Program-made: the position numbers and the translations under genes | Source: CANHBY01 sp031374415 | GTDB taxonomy: Bacteria > Pseudomonadota > Gammaproteobacteria > Burkholderiales > Burkholderiaceae_C | NCBI GenBank assembly: GCA_031374415.1 | Contig: JANMGB010000259.1 | Coordinates: 1-64,000, forward strand | Direction: 5' to 3' | Length of the DNA: 64,000 nucleotides | The notes under the pieces: model-generated | Seen by the model: the letters and a program-made list of their open reading frames with translations, nothing else | Databases searched by the model: none | Told to the model about the DNA's origin: nothing | Part shown: piece after piece, positions 33,008 to 41,525 of the stretch | How positions within the stretch are numbered: the first letter of the stretch is position 1 | Layout: every line of letters starts with the position of its first letter

Positions 33008-34135
33008 TCAGGCCTTGGGTGGGGCCTGAGGTGCCGCCAGGGCCCAGTGGATGTGTTCAGTGATGAGTGCATCCGTTGTTTCTTGTTGCAGGTAGGCTTG
33101 CAGAGCGGCACGCACAGCCAGTTTGAGCGCGACGGCCGGCCGTGTTGAGCGCAACAAGTTGCCCAATGCGACGGCCAAATTGCGCTGCCAGCGTTGATAG
33201 CCAATGCGCCGGATGGGGCTGCCCTCGGTTCTGCGCGCAAAGTCAGCCGCATCCCAATGCCACAAGGACAAAAGCGTGACGTTGTCCAAGGGGGTACGAA
33301 CATCAAAGTCAGGCACCGTGCTGCGCTGGGCGTATTTGTTCCAGGGGCAAATCAATTGACAGTCGTCGCAGCCATAGATGCGGTTGCCGAGCAAGTGTCG
33401 AAGGTGTTCGGGAATAGGGCCGTCGTGTTCGATGGTGAGATAGGAGATGCAGCGCCGCGCGTCTAAGCGATAGGGCGCGATGATGGCTTGGGTGGGACAC
33501 ACATCGATGCAGGCCGTGCAGCGCCCGCAGTGGGCGCTGCTGGCAGGTGTGGTGGGCAGCGCGATGTCCACATAGATCTCGCCCAAAAAAAACATGGATC
33601 CCGCGTTGCGGTCCAGAGCCAAGGTGTGCTTGCCGCGCCAACCGATGCCGCTGCGGGTGGCCAGCTCGACCTCCAGAACAGGCGCCGAATCGGTAAACAC
33701 GCGGTGACCCAAAGGCCCTAACCATTGGGTCATTTGGGTCGCCAATTGCTGCAATTTTAAACGCAGCACCTTGTGGTAGTCACGCCCCCTGGCGTAGAGG
33801 GATACCGTCGCTTGGGCGGGGTCTTCCAGTCGGGCCCACTCGACCGCTTGCCACTGGCTTGGTGCCTGCTTTGGAAGGTAGTCCATGCGGGCGGTGATCA
33901 CGCTGATCGTGCCGGGCACCAATTCAGCTGGACGCGCGCGCTTGAGGCCGTGACGCTGCATATAGTCCATCTGACCATGGAAACCTGCGGCCAACCAGGC
34001 GAGAAGGCCGGGCTCGGCATCAGACAAATCAACATCCGCCACGCCAATCTGTGAAAATCCGAGCGCCCGCCCTTGCTGCTGGAGTTTTTCGAGCACCTCG
34101 GTGTCACTGAGCCCTGAACCTGGAGTGGATGTCAT
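33008..34135 (-). CDS. queG: Epoxyqueuosine reductase
   Basis: A 375-residue cobalamin and iron-sulfur enzyme that reduces epoxyqueuosine to queuosine in the anticodon of GUN tRNAs. Two 4Fe-4S motifs are visible: CGRCTACIDVCPTQAI and CDDCQLICPWNKYA, with GNRIYGCDDCQ typical of QueG. The N-terminal half contains RDYHKVLRLKLQQL and FTDSAPVLEVELATRSGIGW. Its ATG abuts the TTG of tsaE on the other strand, the divergent arrangement also known from enterobacteria. Confidence 0.94.
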   Translation of the reverse strand: MTSTPGSGLSDTEVLEKLQQQGRALGFSQIGVADVDLSDAEPGLLAWLAAGFHGQMDYMQRHGLKRARPAELVPGTISVITARMDYLPKQAPSQWQAVEWARLEDPAQATVSLYARGRDYHKVLRLKLQQLATQMTQWLGPLGHRVFTDSAPVLEVELATRSGIGWRGKHTLALDRNAGSMFFLGEIYVDIALPTTPASSAHCGRCTACIDVCPTQAIIAPYRLDARRCISYLTIEHDGPIPEHLRHLLGNRIYGCDDCQLICPWNKYAQRSTVPDFDVRTPLDNVTLLSLWHWDAADFARRTEGSPIRRIGYQRWQRNLAVALGNLLRSTRPAVALKLAVRAALQAYLQQETTDALITEHIHWALAAPQAPPKA

Positions 34136-34615
34136 TTGGTGATTTTAGAAAATCTGGTTGAAACCTGGGATGGTGAGGCCGCCTGCAGCCACAGTGCCCA
34201 GCAGCTCGCAGCGCGGCCGGCGCTGCCCAACGCCTTGATTGAACTGCAGGGCGATCTTGGCGCGGGTAAAACCACGTTCGTGCGCCATTTGCTGTACGCC
34301 TTGGGCGTGACGGGCACCATCAAAAGCCCCACCTACGCCTTGATGGAGTCGTATATTTCACACAGAGCGAAGTCGATCACTCATTTTGATTTTTACCGAT
34401 TCAACGACCCGCAAGAATGGGAGGATGCAGGATTCAGAGAGATTTTCGCCGCCCCAGGCTTGAAATTAATCGAGTGGCCTGACATGGCTCGTGCCTTGCT
34501 GCCAGTGCCTGACTTGCAATTGCATTTGACGGCCCCGTCCGAGAACATGAGACAAGTGCGCTGGGACGCCCTCACACCTCGGGGACTCACCCTGCTTCCG
34601 AAGGCCCGCCAATGA
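34136..34615 (+). CDS. tsaE: tRNA threonylcarbamoyladenosine synthesis ATPase TsaE
   Basis: A 159-residue P-loop ATPase that works with TsaB and TsaD to make t6A at position 37 of ANN-decoding tRNAs. Walker A is GDLGAGKTTFVRH; SPTYALMESY and THFDFYRF are family motifs, and KLIEWPDMA completes the fold. The start is TTG at 34136 or GTG at 34139; no ATG is available. It shares four bases with amiC (ATGA) and is divergent from queG with no spacer, so both promoters lie within the opposite coding region. Confidence 0.92.
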   Translation: MVILENLVETWDGEAACSHSAQQLAARPALPNALIELQGDLGAGKTTFVRHLLYALGVTGTIKSPTYALMESYISHRAKSITHFDFYRFNDPQEWEDAGFREIFAAPGLKLIEWPDMARALLPVPDLQLHLTAPSENMRQVRWDALTPRGLTLLPKARQ

Positions 34616-35907
34616 GCTCGAAGCGCATCACACGCCGCGCGGCACTGCAATCGATGGGCACGCTGGCGCTGATGCTGGGCGTTCACACACCCAGCCGGGG
34701 CGCTCAGATTGTGGCGGTTCGGGTTTGGCCGGCCGCCGATTACTCTCGTGTCACCCTGGAGAGCGAGACGGTCTTGTCCGCCCAGCATTTCATGGCCGAC
34801 AACCCGCCCCGGCTGGTGGTGGATGTGGACGGCCTGGAGCTGAGCCCCGCCCTGCGCGAGGTGGTGGGCAAGGTGCGTGCAGACGACCCGTTCATTGCGG
34901 GCATCCGGGTGGGACAGTTTCAGCCACGTGTGGTGCGCCTCGTGGTGGACCTGAAACAAGCTGTGGCACCGCAGTTGTTTGCCATCAACCCGGTGGCGGC
35001 GTACCGACACCGGCTGGTTTTTGATCTCCACCCTGTGGCGGCACAAGATCCGTTGTTGGCCCTGGTGCAGGAGAAAACCCAGGCCGACAAACAAGCGGCT
35101 CAAACCGTTCAAGATGCCCTGGGGGAATTCATTGGGCAGACCGACAAAGCCCACAAGGCACCCGCCCCGCGTGAAGCCAAACCTTCGCAGGTCATGGAGA
35201 GTTTGATTGTGGTGGCGCTGGATCCCGGGCATGGCGGTGAAGACCCTGGCGCGACCGGGCCCAGCGGCTTGCATGAAAAAGATGTCGTGCTGTCGATTGC
35301 CTTGCAACTGCGGGACCGACTGAACGAGATGCCCAACATGCGCGCGTTTTTGACACGCGACCGTGATTTCTTCGTGCCACTGCAAGAGCGTGTGCGCAAG
35401 GCACGGCAAGTGCAGGCCGATTTGTTTGTCTCGATTCACGCCGATGCTTTTTTCAAACCCCACGCGAAAGGGGCTTCCGTGTTCGCCCTGAGCCAAGGGG
35501 CCGCCAGCAGCACAAGCGCACGCTGGATGGCCAGCCGAGAAAACGCAGCGGACATGGTGGGCGGGGTGAACATCAAGGCGAAAGATGCGAGCGTGCTGCA
35601 CACGCTGTTGGACATGAGCACCACCGCTCAGATCAAAGACAGCCTGCGCTTGGGCAGTGAGGTCTTGGGGCAAATTGGCAAGGTCGGAGCCTTGCACAAA
35701 GACCGTGTGGAGCAAGCCGGTTTTGCGGTACTCAAAGCGCCTGACATTCCTTCGATTTTGGTCGAGACGGCATTCATCTCAAACCCCGAAGAAGAAGCCA
35801 AGCTCGCTAACCCCACCTACCAAGCGCAACTGGCTGCGGCATTGGCCAAGGGCATTCAGCGCTACTTTGCGAAAAACCCGCCTTTGTCACGCAAGCGTCG
35901 AATTTAG
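34612..35907 (+). CDS. amiC: N-acetylmuramoyl-L-alanine amidase
   Basis: A 431-residue periplasmic zinc amidase that splits peptide stems from peptidoglycan during daughter-cell separation. It has an N-terminal twin-arginine signal (ITRRAALQSMGTLALMLG), an AMIN targeting domain (about 32-140), a linker with a charged helix (about 145-190), and an Amidase_3 domain with DPGHGGEDPGATG, LTRDRDFFVPLQER, SIHADAF and VETAFISNPEEE carrying zinc and catalytic residues. The Tat signal, AMIN order and position after tsaE match AmiC/AmiB of gammaproteobacteria; the symbol is chosen for the Tat signal. An inverted-repeat element begins three bases after its stop. Confidence 0.92.
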   Translation: MSSKRITRRAALQSMGTLALMLGVHTPSRGAQIVAVRVWPAADYSRVTLESETVLSAQHFMADNPPRLVVDVDGLELSPALREVVGKVRADDPFIAGIRVGQFQPRVVRLVVDLKQAVAPQLFAINPVAAYRHRLVFDLHPVAAQDPLLALVQEKTQADKQAAQTVQDALGEFIGQTDKAHKAPAPREAKPSQVMESLIVVALDPGHGGEDPGATGPSGLHEKDVVLSIALQLRDRLNEMPNMRAFLTRDRDFFVPLQERVRKARQVQADLFVSIHADAFFKPHAKGASVFALSQGAASSTSARWMASRENAADMVGGVNIKAKDASVLHTLLDMSTTAQIKDSLRLGSEVLGQIGKVGALHKDRVEQAGFAVLKAPDIPSILVETAFISNPEEEAKLANPTYQAQLAAALAKGIQRYFAKNPPLSRKRRI

Positions 35908-35910
35908 CGC

Positions 35911-36198
35911 CTAGTACCCCGTCTCAGTGGATTTGAAAGGTTCATTCGCCAAGGCGAATAGGTGGCGCATTGGCAGGCGGAGCGTGCAGGAATGGAGTGC
36001 GCGCGGGCCTGTTGCGCCTCAGGCACCCTCCTGGATCCCCGCCTGCGCGGGGATGACGGGTGCATGCGGGGATGATGGGCGCGGGGGTTGGCATCTCGCC
36101 ACGTCATTCCCGCGCAGGCGGGAATCCAGCAGCCTGTGCACTTCACGATGGGCCCCGCAACAATTCAACCTTTCAAATCCACTGCGACGGGGCACCAG
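35911..36198. mobile_element. Small terminal-inverted-repeat element, copy 2 (MITE-like)
   Basis: A 288-bp segment bounded by 32-bp inverted repeats at 35911-35942 and 36167-36198. They differ from each other at a few bases; the left end agrees with the copy-1 right end at all positions compared (reverse strand). The interior is unlike copy 1 and contains a 7-bp hairpin (ATTCGCC / GGCGAAT, 35944-35959) and the REP-like dyad at 36031-36129. It fills exactly the space between the amiC stop and the convergent dedA stop. It encodes nothing. Confidence 0.6.
36031..36129. repeat. REP/dRS3-like inverted dyad nested in the element
   Basis: Two 28-bp arms (36031-36058 and 36102-36129) face each other and match at 26 of 28 bases. 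The core is the palindrome-rich TTCCCGCGCAGGCGGGAA type, a sequence style scattered through many beta- and gammaproteobacterial genomes. Each arm is itself a small hairpin. It probably inserted in, or is carried by, the surrounding element. Confidence 0.65.
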
Positions 36199-36861
36199 TC
36201 AACTACCCGCTTGTCCGGCCGACGCCGCTTGGCGCTTGGCATGCCAACCGCCATAGATCGCAATGAGCCCGGGGATGATGATCAAGGCCCAGATGATTTT
36301 TTCGAGATGCTCTTGAACCAATGGAATGTTGCCAAACAAGTACCCGACCGTGAGCAAGCCAACGACCCAGAGCACGCCACCCACCACATTGAATGTCGTG
36401 AAGCGCGTGCGACTCATCTCGGACACACCAGCCACAAAGGGGGCAAAGGTGCGCACGAAGGGCATGAAACGGGCCAAGATGATCGTCATGCCACCGTGTT
36501 TTTCATAAAAGGCATGCGCAGCCTCGAAGGCAGCTTTGTTGAAAAAGCGCGATCGCTCCCACTGGAATACTTTGGGCCCACAGTAACGACCGATGTTGTA
36601 GTTGACCTGATCACCCAAAATAGCCGCCACCAGCAACACCACCATCGCCACGGGCAGGCTCATGAGCCCAGTGCCGCACAGCGCGCCGGTCACAAACAAA
36701 AGTGAGTCGCCAGGTAAAAATGGCATCACGATCAGGCCGGTTTCGACAAACACAATCAAAAACAGCAGTGCATAAACCCAGACACCGTACGACTGAACAA
36801 AGGTTTTGAGGTGCACATCAACGTGCACGATGAAATCAATCAAAAAGTGGGCAAGTTCCAT
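36199..36861 (-). CDS. DedA-family membrane protein
   Basis: A 220-residue inner-membrane protein with about five helices and the DedA/SNARE-associated core: FVETGLIVMPFLPGDSLLFVTGAL, GDQVNYNIGRYCGPKVF, and RFMPFVRTFAPFVAGVSEMSR with the essential Arg residues. DedA proteins flip undecaprenyl phosphate or phospholipids and affect envelope integrity; the exact substrate is unknown here. It lies on the minus strand inside the otherwise plus-strand tsaE-amiC-mutL order. Its stop codon directly abuts the repeat element. Confidence 0.9.
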   Translation of the reverse strand: MELAHFLIDFIVHVDVHLKTFVQSYGVWVYALLFLIVFVETGLIVMPFLPGDSLLFVTGALCGTGLMSLPVAMVVLLVAAILGDQVNYNIGRYCGPKVFQWERSRFFNKAAFEAAHAFYEKHGGMTIILARFMPFVRTFAPFVAGVSEMSRTRFTTFNVVGGVLWVVGLLTVGYLFGNIPLVQEHLEKIIWALIIIPGLIAIYGGWHAKRQAASAGQAGS

Positions 36862-36948
36862 GGGTCGGCATTATCAGGGTTGTTCCCCCGCATGTCACTG
36901 GCCTGGCCTTGCGTGAACCGAGGTGTGTGCGGCGCATAGAATGCGTGG

Positions 36949-38811
36949 ATGCACGTCAACACCATGGAGCCCCCCGTCGGACCGCGGCCCATCCGGGAAC
37001 TGCCAGATGAGCTGGTGAGCCAGATCGCCGCAGGCGAAGTCATCGAACGCCCTGCTTCCGTGGTCAGAGAGTTGGTCGACAATGCGCTTGACGCGGGTGC
37101 CCGGCAGGTCACAGTCAAATTGATGGCGGGCGGCATTCGCAGCATCGTGGTCGAAGACGACGGACAGGGCATACCACGCTCAGAGTTGGGCCTGGCCCTG
37201 CGCCGCCATGCCACCAGCAAAATTGGGTCGCTGTCCGACCTCGAGCAGGTGGCCACCATGGGCTTTCGGGGGGAGGCGCTGGCCGCCATCGCGTCGGTGT
37301 CCGATGTAGCACTGTCGAGCCGCACGCCGACGGCGGACCACGCCTACCGACTGGATGCACGCTCCGGTGAGGTCTTGGCTGCTGCAAGGGGGGTGGGCAC
37401 CAGCGTCGAAGTCCGGGAGCTGTTTTTCAATACACCTGCCCGCCGAAAATTTTTGAAAACAGAATCCACCGAATTGGCCCACTGCGTGGAAGCTGTTCGG
37501 CGACATGCCTTGGCCCGGCATGACGTGGACTTCTCCTTATGGCACGAGGGCAAGCTCGTACAACACTGGCGTCGAGGCGAGCTGGAGCAGCGTTTGGCGG
37601 ATGTCCTGGACACTGACTTTCGCAATCAAAGTCAGGCCGTCTCGCTAGAGATGAGCGTGCTGCGCATCCACGGTAGGGCAGGCTTGCCCGAGGCAGCCCG
37701 CAGCCGTGCGGATCACCAGTATGTGTATGTCAATGGCCGATTCGTTCGTGACAAGCTCATCAGTCATGGCATACGTTCGGCCTACGAAGACATTTTGCAC
37801 GGCGGACGCCAGCCCGCTTATGTGCTGTTCATTGACATCGATCCCGACAAAGTAGATGTCAATGTCCACCCCACCAAAATCGAGGTGCGATTCAGGGATT
37901 CACGCGAGATTCACCAAGCGGTTCGGCGAGCCGTGGAAGCTGCATTAGCCGCTCCACGAGCTGCCTTGGCAGGGGGACTTCAGGCCACACAAGCACAGAC
38001 CCAGGCCGAGTTTTCGCTGGAATCAGGCTTGCCCAGCAACACCTCGCAAGGCCCCATTCAACGTGCAGAACCCACTTGGGACGCTGCGCCCCGGCATCAA
38101 GGTCGCCTTGGCCTGGAACAAGCGGCCATTCTTTATGCGCGTGAGCCCTCCCCGACCTCTTTGCTGGGCGTAGGAGCCGCCGCGGGAACACCCACCCCGA
38201 TTTCATACCTGCCCACTGAGGCAGGCTCATGGCCCCTGGGTCGTGCACTGGGGCAAATCGCTGGCATTTACATCTTGGCGGAGAACACCCAGGGCTTGAT
38301 CATCATTGACATGCACGCGGCCCACGAGCGAATCGTCTACGAGCGGCTCAAGGGTGACTTGGCCGAGGCCAAACTGGCCTCACAGCCTTTGCTGATTCCT
38401 GCCACCTTCACGGCAACCGCCCAGGAGATCGCCTGTGCGGAGACCCATGCAGAGCAGCTCCAAACCTTGGGCCTTGACTTGGCCCCCCTGTCACCCACGT
38501 GCCTCGCGATCCGCTCGCAACCCGCGGCCCTGGCTGGTGCCGATGTGGTGTCGATGGCCCGTGCGGTGCTGGCCGAGTTTGCGCAATTTGATGGCAGCAC
38601 TGTGATTCAGCGAGCGCAGCATGAAATTTTGTCCTCGATGGCCTGCCATGGTGCCGTGCGCGCGAACCGCCAATTGACGCTGGAAGAAATGAATGCGCTA
38701 CTGCGTGACATGGAGCGCACAGAACGTGCAGACCAATGCAACCACGGACGCCCTACATGGCGCCAAATCACCTTGCGTGAGCTGGACCAGATGTTCTGGC
38801 GTGGTCGCTGA
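36949..38811 (+). CDS. mutL: DNA mismatch repair protein MutL
   Basis: A 620-residue GHKL ATPase that links MutS to strand removal. N-terminal motifs are RELPDELVSQIAAGEVIERP, LVDNALDAGA, EDDGQGI, LRRHATSKI and TMGFRGEAL. After a variable linker rich in Pro/Ala/Gln (about 340-420), the C-terminal dimerisation domain carries DMHAAHERIVYE, the DQHA(X)2E(X)4E-type metal site of endonuclease MutL proteins, and QCNHGRPT. It therefore probably nicks DNA itself, as expected in bacteria without MutH. ATG at 36949 or 36964 are both possible starts. Confidence 0.95.
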   Translation: MHVNTMEPPVGPRPIRELPDELVSQIAAGEVIERPASVVRELVDNALDAGARQVTVKLMAGGIRSIVVEDDGQGIPRSELGLALRRHATSKIGSLSDLEQVATMGFRGEALAAIASVSDVALSSRTPTADHAYRLDARSGEVLAAARGVGTSVEVRELFFNTPARRKFLKTESTELAHCVEAVRRHALARHDVDFSLWHEGKLVQHWRRGELEQRLADVLDTDFRNQSQAVSLEMSVLRIHGRAGLPEAARSRADHQYVYVNGRFVRDKLISHGIRSAYEDILHGGRQPAYVLFIDIDPDKVDVNVHPTKIEVRFRDSREIHQAVRRAVEAALAAPRAALAGGLQATQAQTQAEFSLESGLPSNTSQGPIQRAEPTWDAAPRHQGRLGLEQAAILYAREPSPTSLLGVGAAAGTPTPISYLPTEAGSWPLGRALGQIAGIYILAENTQGLIIIDMHAAHERIVYERLKGDLAEAKLASQPLLIPATFTATAQEIACAETHAEQLQTLGLDLAPLSPTCLAIRSQPAALAGADVVSMARAVLAEFAQFDGSTVIQRAQHEILSSMACHGAVRANRQLTLEEMNALLRDMERTERADQCNHGRPTWRQITLRELDQMFWRGR

Positions 38812-38863
38812 TCTCCTCTCCCCTCAGGCTCAATTGAGTTTGACCTTACCCCTTATTTTTTCC

Positions 38864-40030
38864 ATGGCCACTCTGAAGATAAAAAAATCGCCCGGCACCG
38901 GTTCACGCTCAACGCGTGCACCGGTGCGCGGTGTCAACGGCTTGCGTGCTCGACCCACGCTGGCTGACAAAGAAGCGCAACGTACCCCGCAGGCGGCAAC
39001 AACTCCTCGGAGTTCATTTGACAATCAGCGGCCCGCACCAGCCTCAGGGCCCGTCAAGGTCCGTCGGCCCCCCAACGCCGAGGCGCACCCATTTGGTCCG
39101 ACGCCCGGGCCACAGCCCCCGGGGTGGTCTTCTGACAACACCGCATTTTCTCCTCAACCACCACGCGTGCACCCAGGGCCGCACAGGCGCGCGCCTTTCG
39201 AGACGCCTGGCGCCATTCCTGGACGCTCCCCTGCGCGGCCCGAGCCCGCCCGACGATTGCACCGACCCGCGGCGCCTGCCCCTGACATGCGTTTGTCCAA
39301 ACGCATGAGTGAGCTGGGCATCGCTTCAAGGCGTGAGGCTGATGAATGGATTGCCAAAGGTTGGGTGCGCGTGGACGGCAAGGTGGTCAGCGAGCTGGGC
39401 TCTCGTGTCAGGCCCGGGCAGTTGATCACTGTCGACACGCCAGCCAAATTTCATCAAGCTCGCAAAGTCACGGTGCTGTTGAACAAGCCAGTCGGCTACG
39501 TGAGTGGGCAAGCAGAGGATGGACACGAGCCCGCCTGGGTATTGATTCGCCCAGAAAACCAGTGGCTAGAAGATAGCTCAGGCATACGCTTTCGTCGAGA
39601 GCACACCCGCGGACTGGCCCCCGCCGGTCGGCTTGATTTGGACTCGGTCGGCTTGCTGGTGATGACGCAAGATGGCCGCATCGCCAAGCAGCTGATCGGC
39701 GAAGAGAGCACTGTTGAAAAAGAGTATTTGGTCCAGGTCGCGCCAGTGAAGGGTGGGCCACCCTTGTCAGAAGCCGGCCTGGCGCTCTTGAATCATGGGC
39801 TGGCGTTGGATGATGTTGATCTCAAGCCTGCGCGTGTCGATTGGGTCACAGAGGGCCAACTTCGCTTCGTACTGCAAGAGGGCAGAAAACGTCAAATTCG
39901 ACGGATGTGTGAGGCCGTCGGCCTGCAAGTGGTAAGCCTGCAGCGTGTACGAATTGGACAGGTGCAGTTGGGGTCATTGCCGCCAGGTCGGTGGCGTTAC
40001 TTGCGGATGGACGAGACTTTCAGCGCGTAA
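38864..40030 (+). CDS. rRNA large-subunit pseudouridine synthase (RsuA/RluF-like)
   Basis: A 388-residue protein. Residues 1-140 are a low-complexity tail rich in Pro, Arg, Gly and Thr, probably disordered and RNA-binding. An S4 domain follows (MRLSKRMSELGIASRREADEW), then the catalytic domain with VLLNKPVGYVSG, the catalytic Asp in LAPAGRLDLDSVGLLVMT, and EGRKRQIRRMCEAVGL. The last motif and the S4 domain place it in the RluB/RluE/RluF/RsuA family; I favour RluF-like (23S U2604) but cannot settle it. The chosen ATG follows the mutL stop by 52 bases; a longer frame overlapping mutL is not credible. Confidence 0.85.
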   Translation: MATLKIKKSPGTGSRSTRAPVRGVNGLRARPTLADKEAQRTPQAATTPRSSFDNQRPAPASGPVKVRRPPNAEAHPFGPTPGPQPPGWSSDNTAFSPQPPRVHPGPHRRAPFETPGAIPGRSPARPEPARRLHRPAAPAPDMRLSKRMSELGIASRREADEWIAKGWVRVDGKVVSELGSRVRPGQLITVDTPAKFHQARKVTVLLNKPVGYVSGQAEDGHEPAWVLIRPENQWLEDSSGIRFRREHTRGLAPAGRLDLDSVGLLVMTQDGRIAKQLIGEESTVEKEYLVQVAPVKGGPPLSEAGLALLNHGLALDDVDLKPARVDWVTEGQLRFVLQEGRKRQIRRMCEAVGLQVVSLQRVRIGQVQLGSLPPGRWRYLRMDETFSA

Positions 40031-40219
40031 CATGGGGGCCTGAGAGGCTTCAGGGGTTTGCATACAGCGGTATCACGTTTTCCTCGCGGTCGCGGTCTAT
40101 ATCACAAACAAAAACAGTTTGGCAGTGCAATTTGCACCAGTGAAACCAGGCTCACTCTGGGCACACTGCAAATGCACATCAGTAGGCTACGGTTTGATAC
40201 ATCTGAGGAGTGACCCTTG
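40031..40219 (+). promoter_or_regulatory. Intergenic region with palindromes upstream of the binding-protein gene
   Basis: No gene is seen in these 189 bases. A perfect 13-bp palindrome GTGCAA-t-TTGCAC lies at 40125-40137, and a related half-pattern (CTGCAAATGCAC) lies about 45 bases further on. Such paired dyads could be an operator for the gene at 40220. No convincing -35/-10 pair was found. Confidence 0.3.
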
Positions 40220-41428
40220 ATGATTTCCATCTTTTCACGCGTCGTGTGGTCTGTCGGGATAGCCTCTGGACTACTGGCTGGCACCGCTCTGGCAAATCCC
40301 AAACCTGTGCGAATCGGGTTCATCTGTCCACTCACGGGCGGATCGCAAGACTTTGGCAACAGCGCGCGCCTGGGCGCGGAGTTGGCCGTCAAAGAGATCA
40401 ACGAAGCGGGCGGCTATTTGGGACGCAAGGTTGAGCTGGTTCTGCGTGATGACAAAGCCAACCCCGATGAAGGCCGCAAGGTCTCAGAAGATTTGGTGCT
40501 CAAAGAGAAGGTCGACTTCACGGTGGGCTTTTGCAATACCGGTGTAGCGATGAAGTCACTCGAGGTGTTCCAGGACAACAAGCATCTGTTGATGGTGCCT
40601 GTGTCGGCCGGAACTGCGGTGACGGCCAAGTACCCTCCGGCATCCAGCTATGTATTCCGCATGTCAGCCAAAGACACGCTGCAAGCCGGCTTTTTGGTTC
40701 AAGAAGTGCTTCGCCGTGGGATGAAAAAGGTCGCGATTTTTGCTGACAAAACCGGCTATGGCGAAGGCGGCTTCAAGGACGTTGAGAAGTTCTTGGCCGA
40801 ACAAAAACTGACCCCTGTTTACGTAGGGCGCTTCGACCTGGGCGTGAAATCGCTCCAGCAGCAGGTGCAAGAAGCCAAGGCCGCTGGGGCCGATGTGATC
40901 ATTGGCTGGACCGTGGGGCCAGAGTTCGCCGTGTTGGCACAAGCACGCACTGCTGCGAAATTTTCAGGCCCACTCTACGGCTCGTGGCCCTTGTCGTTTC
41001 GGACGGTGTCTGAACGAGCGCAGGGCTCTGCCGAGGGCGCCATCATGGTGCAAACCATCATTCAAGACGTCAGCAATGAGCGTCGGTCCTCCTTCATCGC
41101 CCGACTGAAGCGCTACGCGGGCAAAGACTATGTCGATTCATTGATGGCTGCAGCGCAAACCTACGATGCGGTGCAGTTGATGCTGCGTGTGCTGTTTCAA
41201 ACGAAAGGTGACACCTCTGCAGACGCCCTGAAGGCAGCCCTGGAGAATTTCAACACCCCCTACCGTGGAGTGATCACCACACACGACAAGCCATTTTCAT
41301 CGACGGACCACGACGCGTTCAGTCGTAACATGATCTGGCTGGGGACGTGGTTCAAGGGGGAAGTGCAGTACTACGATCCCGAAGATGCCAAGCGTTCAAG
41401 CATCATCCGCCGTAAAGAGCAGCCCTAG
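40220..41428 (+). CDS. ABC transporter substrate-binding protein, branched-chain amino acid type
   Basis: A 402-residue periplasmic binding protein of the LivJ/Peripla_BP_6 type. A signal peptide ends at ALA-NPKPVR. The mature part starts with the typical VRIGFICPLTGGSQDFGNSARLG, then AVKEINEAGGYLGRKVELVLRDD, TVGFCNTGVA, AGTAVTAKYPPAS and ADVIIGWTVGPEF. The ligand may be an amino acid, amide or aromatic acid. No permease or ATPase gene is nearby, so it is an orphan. ATG at 40220 has GAGGAG upstream; a TTG directly before it is less likely. Confidence 0.88.
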   Translation: MISIFSRVVWSVGIASGLLAGTALANPKPVRIGFICPLTGGSQDFGNSARLGAELAVKEINEAGGYLGRKVELVLRDDKANPDEGRKVSEDLVLKEKVDFTVGFCNTGVAMKSLEVFQDNKHLLMVPVSAGTAVTAKYPPASSYVFRMSAKDTLQAGFLVQEVLRRGMKKVAIFADKTGYGEGGFKDVEKFLAEQKLTPVYVGRFDLGVKSLQQQVQEAKAAGADVIIGWTVGPEFAVLAQARTAAKFSGPLYGSWPLSFRTVSERAQGSAEGAIMVQTIIQDVSNERRSSFIARLKRYAGKDYVDSLMAAAQTYDAVQLMLRVLFQTKGDTSADALKAALENFNTPYRGVITTHDKPFSSTDHDAFSRNMIWLGTWFKGEVQYYDPEDAKRSSIIRRKEQP

Positions 41429-41525
41429 GGCGTGTTATCGAGACGGTCTGCTCGTTACGAGAGCCTGTCGGTCGCTGTATCGTATCCTCCAGCTTGGTGC
41501 CTCCGTCTCTAGCGCCGTCAGGCTC
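41429..41525. other. Short convergent gap without a recognised feature
   Basis: The 97 bases between the convergent binding-protein and reductase genes contain only a weak stem around 41450 (GCTCG / CGAGAGC) with no T-run. No terminator or gene is seen. Confidence 0.4.

Noticed and set aside
35904..36256. Frames inside the repeat element copy 2
   Set aside because: They only translate the inverted repeats; no family similarity and no ribosome sites.
38693..38863. Extension of the pseudouridine synthase into mutL (start at 38693)
   Set aside because: The added residues overlap the MutL C-terminus in another frame and are unlike the family; the ATG at 38864 is sufficient.
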